From DASZUK01 sp963745595 (GTDB taxonomy: Bacteria > Actinomycetota > Acidimicrobiia > Acidimicrobiales > RAAP-2): 64,000 bases of DNA. The number at the start of each line of letters is the position of its first letter. Positions within the stretch are counted from its first letter, which is position 1. The notes below the pieces were generated by a model that was not told the origin of the DNA, searched no databases, and saw only the letters and a program-made list of their open reading frames with translations. The stretch lies in NCBI GenBank assembly GCA_963745595.1, contig CAVUYB010000015.1, forward strand, positions 356,017-420,016, given 5' to 3'. Of this stretch, positions 25,989 through 33,461 are shown one piece after another. The translations under genes were made by a program, and so were the position numbers.

Positions 25989-26999
25989 TCAGTCGTTCGC
26001 TGCGTCGCCGCAGACGGTCTCGACCAGGACGCCCGTGACCTTGTACGGATCCATGTTGGCGTTCGGCCGACGGTCCTCCAGCCAGCCCTTCTTGGCCTTG
26101 GCCACCGCCCAGGGGATCCGGATGGACGCACCCCGGTCGGAGGTGCCGTAGCTGAACTTGGTGTAGTGAGCCGTCTCGTGAGCCCCGGTCAGGCGGGTCT
26201 CGATGCCGACCCCGTAGACCGCGATGTGCTCGTCGATCCGCTTCCCGATGGCCTCGCAGCCGGCGATGATGGCGTCCCAGCCGCCGTCCTCCCGCATGGC
26301 CTTGGTGGAGAAGTTGGTGTGGGCCCCGGCCCCGTTCCAGTCCCCCATGATCGGCTTGGGCTCCAGGGTGGCGAACACGCCGAAGTCCTCGGCGATCCGG
26401 AACAGCAGCCAGCGGGCCACCCACAGGTGGTCCGACACGTCCAGCGGCGAGAGGACGCCGATCTGGAACTCCCACTGCCCCATCATCACCTCGGCGTTCG
26501 TGCCCTCGATGCCGAGGCCGGCCTTCATGCAGGCGACGGTGTGCTGCTCGACGATCTCCCGCCCGGGCATCTTGTCGCCGCCGACACCGCAGTAGTACGG
26601 GCCCTGGGGCGCCGGGTACCCGCTGAGGGGCCAGCCCAAGGGCCGCCCGTCCTTGATGAAGGTGTACTCCTGCTCGATGCCGAACATCGGTTCCTGGCCG
26701 GCATATTTCTCGACCAGCGCCCGCAGCGGGGCCCGGGTGTTCGTGGGGTGGGGGGTGAAGTCGGTGAGCTCCACCTCGCACATGACCAGCTTGTCGCCCT
26801 CGGCCCGCAGCGGGTCGGGGCAGGTGAACACCGGCCGCAGCACGCAGTCGGAGTCGTGGCCGAGCGCCTGGTTGGTGCTCGAACCGTCGAAGCCCCAGAT
26901 GCCGGGCTCCTTCCCGTCCGCCACGATGCGCGTCTTGCTCCGCAGTAGCGGTGACGGCTCGGTGCCGTCGATCCAGATGTACTCGGCCTGGTAGCTCAA
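25989..26999 (-). CDS. glnII: Glutamine synthetase, type II (eukaryotic type)
   Basis: 336 residues, matching GSII length. Motifs: AEYIWIDGTEPSPLLRSKTR, GIWGFDGSSTNQALGHDSD, MFGIEQEYTFIKDG, GTNAEVMMGQWEFQIG and PIMGDWNGAGAHTNFSTKAM. It catalyses the same reaction as GSI. A TTG start is indicated: GGAGGAG lies 6 bases upstream, while upstream ATGs are in arginine-rich sequence without a binding site. Streptomyces likewise carries a GSII gene under GlnR control, but adjacency of GSI, GSII and a GlnR-like gene in one block is notable. It is divergent from nadE across about 200 bases. Confidence 0.93.
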   Translation of the reverse strand: MSYQAEYIWIDGTEPSPLLRSKTRIVADGKEPGIWGFDGSSTNQALGHDSDCVLRPVFTCPDPLRAEGDKLVMCEVELTDFTPHPTNTRAPLRALVEKYAGQEPMFGIEQEYTFIKDGRPLGWPLSGYPAPQGPYYCGVGGDKMPGREIVEQHTVACMKAGLGIEGTNAEVMMGQWEFQIGVLSPLDVSDHLWVARWLLFRIAEDFGVFATLEPKPIMGDWNGAGAHTNFSTKAMREDGGWDAIIAGCEAIGKRIDEHIAVYGVGIETRLTGAHETAHYTKFSYGTSDRGASIRIPWAVAKAKKGWLEDRRPNANMDPYKVTGVLVETVCGDAAND

Positions 27000-27201
27000 G
27001 GACTTCTCCTCCGTGCGCTCTGTCCGGGCCTTCGTACCCGGTGCTTGCTCGTCTGCCCGGCCGGATGGCGGCCGCCATGGCCTGTTCATTACAGCAGCCC
27101 TCCGTGTCCAAACTCCTTCCGCAGCATGAACGCCATGTGAACAGGGATTTGCGCCGGGGGCCGCCGAGCCCACCGTGGACGCCCCGGTAGGCTCCTCTGA
27201 C

Positions 27202-29097
27202 GTGGCTCACCTGCGGTTGGCCGCCGCACAGCTCAATACCGTCGTCGGCGATCTCGACGGCAACGTCGACAAGACCCTCCACGCGATCGCCGCGGCCGGC
27301 CGGGCCGGCGCCGACGTCTGCGTGCTGCCCGAACTGACGATCACCGGCTACCCGCCGGAGGATCTCCTACTCAAGCCTGGTTTCGTCGCCGACAACGTCG
27401 CCGCGCTCGAAGCCGTCGCCTCGGCCACCGGCGATTGCGTGGCTGTCGTCGGCTTCGTCGCCCCGCTCGCGGCCGGGGCCGGCGGGGCCCACGGACCGGA
27501 CGGCACGCGGCCGGCCGTGCCGCTGGCCAACGCGGCCGCGGTCTGCGCGGCCGGCCGGGTCGTCGGCATCTACCACAAGCGTCTGCTCCCGAACTACGGC
27601 GTCTTCGACGAGGTCCGGTGGTTCACCCCCGGCATCGAGCCGGCTGCGCTCTACGTGGTCGGCGGCGCGCTCGTCGGCGTATCGATCTGCGAAGACGTCT
27701 GGTCGGCCGCGGGGCCGGTCCCGGCGCTGGGCCGGGCCGGCGCCGACGTCGTCGTCAACCTCAACGTGTCGCCGTACTCCCGCCGTCGCCGAATGGAGCG
27801 GCTGGCGATGCTGCAGGAACGGGTGGCCGAGTCCGGGTGCGCCATCGCCTACGTCAACCAGGTCGGCGGCCAGGACGAGCTCGTCTTCGACGGTGCCAGC
27901 CTGGTCGTCGGGCCGGATGGCGAGCTGCTGGCCGCCGGGCTGCAGTTCGCCGAGGATCTCGTCGTCGTCGACGTCCCGGTCCGTCGCGCCGATCGACCGG
28001 ACCGGACGGGACTGCCGACGGCGATGCCGACGGCAGCGAAGGTTCCGGGGACGGCGACGGCCCCGGGGACGGCGACCGCGCCGATCGTCGAGGTGACCGG
28101 CCCGGTCGTCGGGACCGGCGGCGTGAAGCCGCCCGTCCCGGTCCGGCCGGTGCCGGAACCGCTGTCGGACGTGGCCGAGGTCTACGAGGCGCTCGTCCTC
28201 GGCACCCGCGACTATCTCGGCAAGAACGGCTTCCGCGACGCGGTCGTCGGGTTGTCCGGCGGGATCGACTCTTCGCTGGTGGCCGCGGTGGCGGTCGACG
28301 CGGTCGGTCCGGACCACGTCCGCGGGTTGTCGATGCCGTCGCGGTACTCGAGCGAGGGTTCCCGGACCGACGCGGACGACCTCGCCCACCGGCTCGGCAT
28401 CGACCTCCGCGTCGTGCCGATCGAGGCGGCCCACGTCGCGCTGGCCGCGCTGCTCGGCCCCGTCCTCGACGGCCCACCGACCGGGCTGACCGACGAGAAC
28501 CTGCAGTCGCGCCTGCGCGGGCTCGTGTTGATGGCCGTCTCGAACGCCAGCGGCTCGATCGTGCTCACGACGGGCAACAAGAGCGAGATGGCGACCGGGT
28601 ACTCGACGCTCTACGGCGACTCCGCCGGCGGGTTCGCGGTGATCAAGGACGTGCCGAAGACGCTCGTCTACGAGCTGTGCCGCTACCGCAACGACCGGGC
28701 GGCCGACGCCGGCCAGCCCGAACCGATCCCCCGGGAGGTGTTGGAGAAGCCGCCGTCGGCCGAGCTGCGCCCGGACCAGCGGGACGATCAGTCCCTGCCG
28801 CCGTACGAGCTCCTCGACCCGGTCCTCGAGGCGTACGTCGAGCGGGACCGGACGGCGGCCGACCTGGTGGACGACGGCTTCGATCCGGCGGTCGTCGATC
28901 GCGTCGTCCGTCTCGTCGACGGCGCCGAGTACAAGCGGCGGCAGATGCCGCCCGGCGTCCGGATCACGACCAAGGCGTTCGGCCGGGATCGCCGCATGCC
29001 GATCACGAACCGCTACCGACCGGTCCACCGGCCGGTCGGCGAGCCAGCCGAGCCGGTCGAGCCGGTCGAGCCGATCGAGGCGGTGACCGGTGGTTGA
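27202..29097 (+). CDS. nadE: Glutamine-dependent NAD+ synthetase
   Basis: About 631 residues in two domains. Residues 1-265 are a nitrilase-type glutaminase: catalytic Glu in VCVLPELTITGYPPEDLL, Lys in IYHKRLLPNYGVFDE and Cys in GVSICEDVWS. Residues 320-600 are the synthetase with the PP-loop VVGLSGGIDSSLVAAVAVDA and VLTTGNKSEMATGYSTLYG. A low-complexity insert of about 45 residues (TATAPGTATAP) joins the domains. It amidates deamido-NAD using ammonia from glutamine, which ties it to the adjacent glutamine synthetases. GTG 27202 is preferred over GTG 27175 because homology starts at MAHLRLAAAQLNT. Confidence 0.93.
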   Translation: MAHLRLAAAQLNTVVGDLDGNVDKTLHAIAAAGRAGADVCVLPELTITGYPPEDLLLKPGFVADNVAALEAVASATGDCVAVVGFVAPLAAGAGGAHGPDGTRPAVPLANAAAVCAAGRVVGIYHKRLLPNYGVFDEVRWFTPGIEPAALYVVGGALVGVSICEDVWSAAGPVPALGRAGADVVVNLNVSPYSRRRRMERLAMLQERVAESGCAIAYVNQVGGQDELVFDGASLVVGPDGELLAAGLQFAEDLVVVDVPVRRADRPDRTGLPTAMPTAAKVPGTATAPGTATAPIVEVTGPVVGTGGVKPPVPVRPVPEPLSDVAEVYEALVLGTRDYLGKNGFRDAVVGLSGGIDSSLVAAVAVDAVGPDHVRGLSMPSRYSSEGSRTDADDLAHRLGIDLRVVPIEAAHVALAALLGPVLDGPPTGLTDENLQSRLRGLVLMAVSNASGSIVLTTGNKSEMATGYSTLYGDSAGGFAVIKDVPKTLVYELCRYRNDRAADAGQPEPIPREVLEKPPSAELRPDQRDDQSLPPYELLDPVLEAYVERDRTAADLVDDGFDPAVVDRVVRLVDGAEYKRRQMPPGVRITTKAFGRDRRMPITNRYRPVHRPVGEPAEPVEPVEPIEAVTGG

Positions 29098-29677
29098 GCC
29101 GGTCGTCGAGAAAGCCGCCCTGCCCATCGTCCGGACGGCGACGCTCGTCGGCGCGTACCGATGGGCCGAGCACCGGCTGTTCGAGCTGACCGGGGCGTGG
29201 GCGGCCGAGCCGTCGCCCCCCGCCGTCCAGGTCCACCTGGACGAGGTGAGCGCGCAGCACGCGTGGCACGCCGAGCTCTGGGCCGACCGCCTGCCGGTGC
29301 TGGATTGGTTCGACCCCGACCGCGTGACGGTCCCGTTCGGCTCGGCCGGCCCGCTGCTCGACGCGCTCGCCGACTTGGCCGAGCCGGTGCGCCGACTGGC
29401 CGGCCTGTACCGGGTCGTCGTGCCGCGGCTGGTGGCCGGATACGACCACCACCTCGCCCGGACCGTGCCGGCGACGGACGGACCGGTCATCCGGGCCCTG
29501 CGACTGGTCGGGCGTGACGAGGTCGACGCGTGGCGGGCCGGCGAGGCGCGGCTGCAGGCGCTGCTGACGTCGCCGGCTGATGCGTCGGCGGCGGCCGACG
29601 CGCAGCGCGAGCTGGAGGCCGTCGTGGTCGCCAATGGCGGCCACGTCGGACTTTTCCCCTGGTCAGAGGATAGATAG
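29090..29677 (+). CDS. Conserved hypothetical helical protein
   Basis: 195 residues, overlapping the nadE stop by eight bases, so probably cotranslated. The protein looks all-helical. Spaced acidic residues and histidines (RWAEHRLFEL; LDEVSAQHAWHAELWADRL; GYDHHLART; GRDEVDAWRAGEARLQAL) could suggest a ferritin-like four-helix bundle, but I do not recognise the family and metal binding is only a guess. No signal peptide or membrane segment. The stop is embedded in GATAGATAG. Confidence 0.65.
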   Translation: MVEPVVEKAALPIVRTATLVGAYRWAEHRLFELTGAWAAEPSPPAVQVHLDEVSAQHAWHAELWADRLPVLDWFDPDRVTVPFGSAGPLLDALADLAEPVRRLAGLYRVVVPRLVAGYDHHLARTVPATDGPVIRALRLVGRDEVDAWRAGEARLQALLTSPADASAAADAQRELEAVVVANGGHVGLFPWSEDR

Positions 29678-29810
29678 CACGGTTCGAGCTGAATGGGGTG
29701 CCGTGGCCGAGCCAGCCGGCACCGGGCCAGTGGGCGATCGACGGCGGCGGGCCGATCAGGTCGCTTGACGCGCCCTGTAGAATGTCGTCACACGTGCCGC
29801 GTGTCCCGTC

Positions 29811-29845
29811 GCTGTTGCGAGGCCTCCCTCCTCGACAGCAACAGC
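29811..29845 (+). promoter_or_regulatory. Leader hairpin in front of sigma factor gene
   Basis: GCTGTTGC-GAGG pairs with CCTC-(GACA)-GCAACAGC, giving eight plus four base pairs with a four-base bulge and a seven-base loop. It ends seven bases before the ATG and touches the GGGGAG ribosome binding site, so it could control initiation. Confidence 0.5.
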
Positions 29846-29852
29846 TGGGGAG

Positions 29853-30833
29853 ATGAGTCCGGCACCGATTCTACTACGGAAGGCTCGGCCGAACTTGGCG
29901 AAGGAACGCATCGAACGTGACGACGAGGATCTCGTTCGTCTCTACCTGACCGACATCGGTCAGTACCCGCTGCTCACCAAGGACGACGAAGTCCGCCTGG
30001 CCCAGGCCATCGAGGCGGGCCGAGAGGCCGAGGAAGAGACCAAGAAGGCTCCGAAGGGCCTGACGGCGGCCAAGAAACGGGAGCTGCGTCGGGCGGTCCT
30101 GACCGGCGAGAACGCCCAGCAGACGTTCGTCCAGTCGAACCTCCGTCTGGTCGTCTCCATCGCCAAGAAGTACCAGGCGTCCGGCCTTCCCCTCCTCGAC
30201 CTGATCCAGGAGGGGAACCTCGGCCTGATGCACGCGGTCGAGAAGTTCGACTGGCGGAAGGGCTTCAAGTTCTCGACCTACGCGACGTGGTGGATCCGCC
30301 AGGCGATCACTCGCGGCATCGCCAACACCGGCCGGACGATCCGCCTGCCGGTGCATGCCGGTGACACGCTGGCCCGCGTCCAGAAGGCCCAGGCGCGCCT
30401 CGAGCTGAAGCTCGGCCGGCCGGCCACGCTGGTAGAGCTCGGCATCGAGGTGGAGATGCCCGAGGACAAGCTGGTCGAGGCGCTCCGCTTCCGGGCCGAG
30501 CCGCTGTCGCTGTCCGAGCCGCTCCGGGAGGACGGCGACGCGGAGCTCGGTGACGTCGTCGAAGACCGCTCCGCCGAGTCGCCGTTCGAAGTCGCCGCGG
30601 TCTCCTTGCTGCCCGAGGAGATCGGCCGGCTGCTCTCGCCCCTCGACGAGCGGGAGCGGGAGATCCTGCGGCTCCGCTTCGGCCTCGACCGCGGCGAGCC
30701 GCGGACGCTGGAAGAGGTCGGCGAGCATTTCAACCTCACGCGCGAGCGCATCCGCCAGATCGAGGCCCGGGCGATGTCGAAGCTGCGGCACCCGTCTTCG
30801 GACACCGGCGCACGCGATCTCTTGACCGTCTAA
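29853..30833 (+). CDS. Group 2 sigma-70 factor
   Basis: 326 residues with sigma regions 1.2, 2, 3 and 4 but no long region 1.1: DLVRLYLTDIGQYPLLTKDD, NLRLVVSIAKKYQ, GLMHAVEKFDWRKGFKFSTY, ATWWIRQAITR, and the final helix-turn-helix TLEEVGEHFNLTRERIRQIE. This short form fits HrdB-like group 2 factors rather than the main housekeeping factor. ATG 29853 has its GGGGAG immediately adjacent, an unfavourable spacing; TTG at 29895 (MAKERIERDDEDLV) is a possible alternative. A hairpin precedes the start. Confidence 0.9.
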   Translation: MSPAPILLRKARPNLAKERIERDDEDLVRLYLTDIGQYPLLTKDDEVRLAQAIEAGREAEEETKKAPKGLTAAKKRELRRAVLTGENAQQTFVQSNLRLVVSIAKKYQASGLPLLDLIQEGNLGLMHAVEKFDWRKGFKFSTYATWWIRQAITRGIANTGRTIRLPVHAGDTLARVQKAQARLELKLGRPATLVELGIEVEMPEDKLVEALRFRAEPLSLSEPLREDGDAELGDVVEDRSAESPFEVAAVSLLPEEIGRLLSPLDEREREILRLRFGLDRGEPRTLEEVGEHFNLTRERIRQIEARAMSKLRHPSSDTGARDLLTV

Positions 30834-30844
30834 CATCGACGGCC

Positions 30845-30919
30845 ATGAAGAAGCTGCTGATTCTCGCCGTGCTCCTCACTCTGGGCTTCGTGGCCGCCAA
30901 GCGGCTCCGGGCGGCCTGA
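30845..30919 (+). CDS. 24-residue membrane micropeptide
   Basis: A start-to-stop frame 11 bases after the sigma gene encodes a peptide with a KK start, a single hydrophobic helix (LLILAVLLTLGFVAA) and a basic end (KRLRAA). This is the layout of the short actinobacterial DLW-39-type peptides but without their acidic DLW tail. Lysine-start, hydrophobic-core, positive-end composition argues for a real membrane peptide rather than chance. There is no clear ribosome binding site, so it may be translated by coupling. Confidence 0.5.
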   Translation: MKKLLILAVLLTLGFVAAKRLRAA

Positions 30920-31023
30920 GCGGGCACCGTGTTCGGGCGGCCGCCGGCCGCCCCAGTCAGACTGTCCTGATCAGGTCGGGCCCGGCCGTCGTACTCCGGG
31001 CCGGCGCGGCGTAACGAGCCGGT

Positions 31024-31818
31024 TCAGGCGACCGCGTGGACGGGCAGCGCCCGCCCCCGCCGGCCGCGCCATAGCAGCAGCGCAGCCCCGGCCGCGACGG
31101 CGAGACCGGTCGTGACGACCGGCGTCCGTACGGTGACCCGATCACGCAGCCGCACCGGCTTCGTGAACTGGCGGACCTCCCAGTCACGCTCGCGGGCGAT
31201 CCGAGCCAACGGGCGGTCGGCGTTGACGGCGACCGGGTGGCCGACCGCTTCGAGCATCGGGAGATCGGTCGCCGAATCGGAGTAGGCGCTCGACTCGGCC
31301 AGGTCGATGCCGTTGCGTTCGGCGAGCGCTCGGATGGCGTCGGCCTTGCCGGGCCCGTAGGCGTAGAAGGCCATCCGCCCGGTGTAGCGCCCGTTCTCGT
31401 CGACCTCACCGATCGACGAGATCGCCCCGTCCACGCCGAGCAGCTCGGTGAGGGGGAGCACGATCTCCTCCGGCGCGGCGGAGACGAGGTAGACGCGGTC
31501 ACCGGCCAGGCGGTGGGCCTCCATCAGCTCGAGCGCCTCGTTGTAGATGAGTGGCTCGATCGTCTCGAGCAGCGTCTGGCGGACGATCTGGCGGACCTGG
31601 TCGCGGTCCCAGCCCTTCGTGAGGGCGAGCATCGACTCGCGGATGCGGGCGAGCCGCGCCTCGTCGGCGCCGAACTGCAAGAAGATGAGCTGGCCCATGA
31701 CGGCCCGCAGCACGACGCGGCGGTTGATGAGCCCGCCGCGGCGGAACGGCCGGCCGAAGGCCGCGATCGACGCCTTGGCGATCACCGTCTTGTCCAGGTC
31801 GAAGAACGCGGCCCTCAC
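31024..31818 (-). CDS. HAD-IB family phosphatase with membrane tail
   Basis: 264 residues of the HAD subfamily IB (SerB-like). The nucleophile motif is AAFFDLDKTVIAKAS, motif II is VYLVSAAPEEIV (ser/thr-type), and motif IV is AYSDSATDLPMLEAVG. A C-terminal hydrophobic segment (VVTTGLAVAAGAALLLW) after residue 235 suggests tethering to the membrane, as in related proteins acting on phospholipid-like substrates. The true substrate is unknown. Start ATG. Confidence 0.85.
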   Translation of the reverse strand: MRAAFFDLDKTVIAKASIAAFGRPFRRGGLINRRVVLRAVMGQLIFLQFGADEARLARIRESMLALTKGWDRDQVRQIVRQTLLETIEPLIYNEALELMEAHRLAGDRVYLVSAAPEEIVLPLTELLGVDGAISSIGEVDENGRYTGRMAFYAYGPGKADAIRALAERNGIDLAESSAYSDSATDLPMLEAVGHPVAVNADRPLARIARERDWEVRQFTKPVRLRDRVTVRTPVVTTGLAVAAGAALLLWRGRRGRALPVHAVA

Positions 31819-31956
31819 GCGGCCAATCGTACGGGCCCGCGCCGGTCCAGTCAGGCCACGTGGCCGGTTCCTGGCAGCTTCGCGAACCGTTCGTGACCAG
31901 CCGCGCCGCGAGGCCGGCGCGGTTCGGCCGGGCGCCGGTGGCCGATGCCGGCCGGA

Positions 31957-32619
31957 TCAGGCGCCGACGAAGAGCGCGTGGACGTCGTCCTCGGCGTCCG
32001 CGGTGACGAGGACGAGCACCTCGTCACCGATCTGGAGGACGGTGTCGCCGCGCGGGACGACGAGTCGATCGTCGCGGACGACCGCGACGACGGTGGCGTC
32101 ACGCGGGACGCCGAGATCGGCGATGGCCACCGACGCGGCCGGCGAGTCCTCGGCCAGCGTGACCTCGACGAGATGGGCCGAGCCACCCTGGAACTGGAGG
32201 AGGCGGACGAGCGACCCGACGGAGACGGCCTCTTCGACCAGGGCCGTCAGCAGCTGCGGGGTGGACACGGAGACGTCGACGCCCCAACTCTCGTTGAACA
32301 GCCACTGGTTCTTCGAGTGGTTCACCCGGGCGACCACCCGGGGCACCGCGAACTCCTGCTTCGCCAGCAGCGAGATGACGAGGTTGTCCTCGTCGTCACC
32401 GGTGGCCGCGACGACGACGTCGACGGTCGCCAGCCCGGCGGCGTCGAGCGACGCCACCTCACAGGCGTCGGCCGCGATCCAGGTGACGTCGAGCTCTTGG
32501 CGCCGCTTCTCGACGAGCTCGGGGTCCTGTTCGAGGACGAGCACGTCGTGGCCGTTCACGAAGAGATCACGGGCGATGGCGGTGCCGACGCTGCCGGCGC
32601 CGGCGATAGCAACCTTCAT
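31957..32619 (-). CDS. TrkA-type potassium regulator (CeoC-like)
   Basis: 220 residues. The Rossmann RCK-N domain starts with MKVAIAGAGSVGTAIARDL, followed by DVVVAATGDDEDNLVISLLA; an RCK-C domain follows (VTLAEDSPAASVAIADLGVP, DTVLQIGDEVLVLVT). Such proteins gate potassium transporters by binding NAD(H), ATP or c-di-AMP. It is the second of two tandem TrkA genes, ten bases after the first, matching ceoB-ceoC (Rv2691-Rv2692) of M. tuberculosis. Confidence 0.88.
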   Translation of the reverse strand: MKVAIAGAGSVGTAIARDLFVNGHDVLVLEQDPELVEKRRQELDVTWIAADACEVASLDAAGLATVDVVVAATGDDEDNLVISLLAKQEFAVPRVVARVNHSKNQWLFNESWGVDVSVSTPQLLTALVEEAVSVGSLVRLLQFQGGSAHLVEVTLAEDSPAASVAIADLGVPRDATVVAVVRDDRLVVPRGDTVLQIGDEVLVLVTADAEDDVHALFVGA

Positions 32620-32629
32620 GGGCCAACCT

Positions 32630-32671
32630 TCATGTCTCGGCCGTCATGTCTCGGCCCTCATGTCTCGGCCC
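32630..32671. repeat. 14-bp tandem repeat x3 at the trkA-trkA junction
   Basis: Three units of TCATGTCTCGGCC(C/G). On the minus strand each unit reads as an ATGA-containing block. The first TrkA gene ends in the unit nearest the second gene. Confidence 0.75.
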
Positions 32672-33343
32672 TCGGTTCGGGCGCCCGGCGGGCGCCGGGC
32701 CGCCGAGGCGGTGCTCGAGCTCGCCGAGCGCGTCCCGCATGACGGCGACGTGGAGCTGGTCGCCCTCCTGGCCGACGAGCTGGCGGGCGTCGAGCCGCGG
32801 CACGCCGGACCGGGTCACGCCGACGAGGGCGATCCGCCCGGGCTCCTCGATGTCGGCCAGGCTCCGGCCGGCCCATTTCTCGGGCATGGCCCGGTCGACG
32901 AGGAGCAGTTTGCCGGAGGCGTCCGCCCACTCGCCGGTGACCGTCTCGGGCAGGAGCCGTCGCCGGACCTGGTCGATCGTCCAGGTGACGGTGGCGACGG
33001 TCGGGATGCCCAGCCGCTGGTAGATCTCGGCCCGGCGGGGATCGTAGATCCGGGCGACGACCCGGGGGATGCGGTACGTCTCGCGGGCGATCCGGACGGT
33101 CAGGATGTTCGTGTTGTCGCCGCTCGTCACGGCGGCGAGCGCGTCCGCGCCGATGGCGCCCGCCCGCTCGAGGTCGTCCCGGTCGAACCCGGAGCCGACG
33201 ACCCGGCCGCCCTCCCACTCGGCCGGGAGACGCCGAAAGGCGCGTCCGTTGCGGTCGACGATCGAGACGGTGTGCCCTTCGGCGGTCAGCGACAGGGCCA
33301 GGCCAGAACCGACCCGGCCACAACCGACGACGACGACGTGCAT
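32630..33343 (-). CDS. TrkA-type potassium regulator (CeoB-like)
   Basis: 237 residues. RCK-N domain: MHVVVVGCGRVGSGLALSL, SIVDRNGRAFRRLP, LAAVTSGDNTNILTVRIA; RCK-C domain: GRSLADIEEPGRIALVGV, LVGQEGDQLHVAVM. The ATG at 33343 starts directly at the first beta strand. The last 14 residues are encoded by the gene-end tandem repeat and look non-essential. It is divergent from the APC permease by about 120 bases. The arrangement permease / ceoB / ceoC equals Rv2690c-Rv2692 and supports a potassium role for the whole locus. Confidence 0.88.
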   Translation of the reverse strand: MHVVVVGCGRVGSGLALSLTAEGHTVSIVDRNGRAFRRLPAEWEGGRVVGSGFDRDDLERAGAIGADALAAVTSGDNTNILTVRIARETYRIPRVVARIYDPRRAEIYQRLGIPTVATVTWTIDQVRRRLLPETVTGEWADASGKLLLVDRAMPEKWAGRSLADIEEPGRIALVGVTRSGVPRLDARQLVGQEGDQLHVAVMRDALGELEHRLGGPAPAGRPNRGPRHEGRDMTAET

Positions 33344-33461
33344 GACCGACAGTGCAACACGACGGCCGGTTGGCTGTAAAGGCAACGCCTCCGGTCGTCG
33401 CCGGTGGGCGAGCCGGGGGAGTCGTCAACTCGACGGCGGGCGTCGGCTTTACTCTTGGGCA

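Noticed and set aside
27000..27201. GlnR-box-like series (GTTCA-6-GGAAG-6-GGACA) upstream of glnII
   Set aside because: Spacing fits but the bases are too degenerate to claim a site by eye.
33344..33461. c-di-AMP (ydaO-type) riboswitch before the potassium-permease-like gene
   Set aside because: The region is too short and shows none of the conserved core segments.
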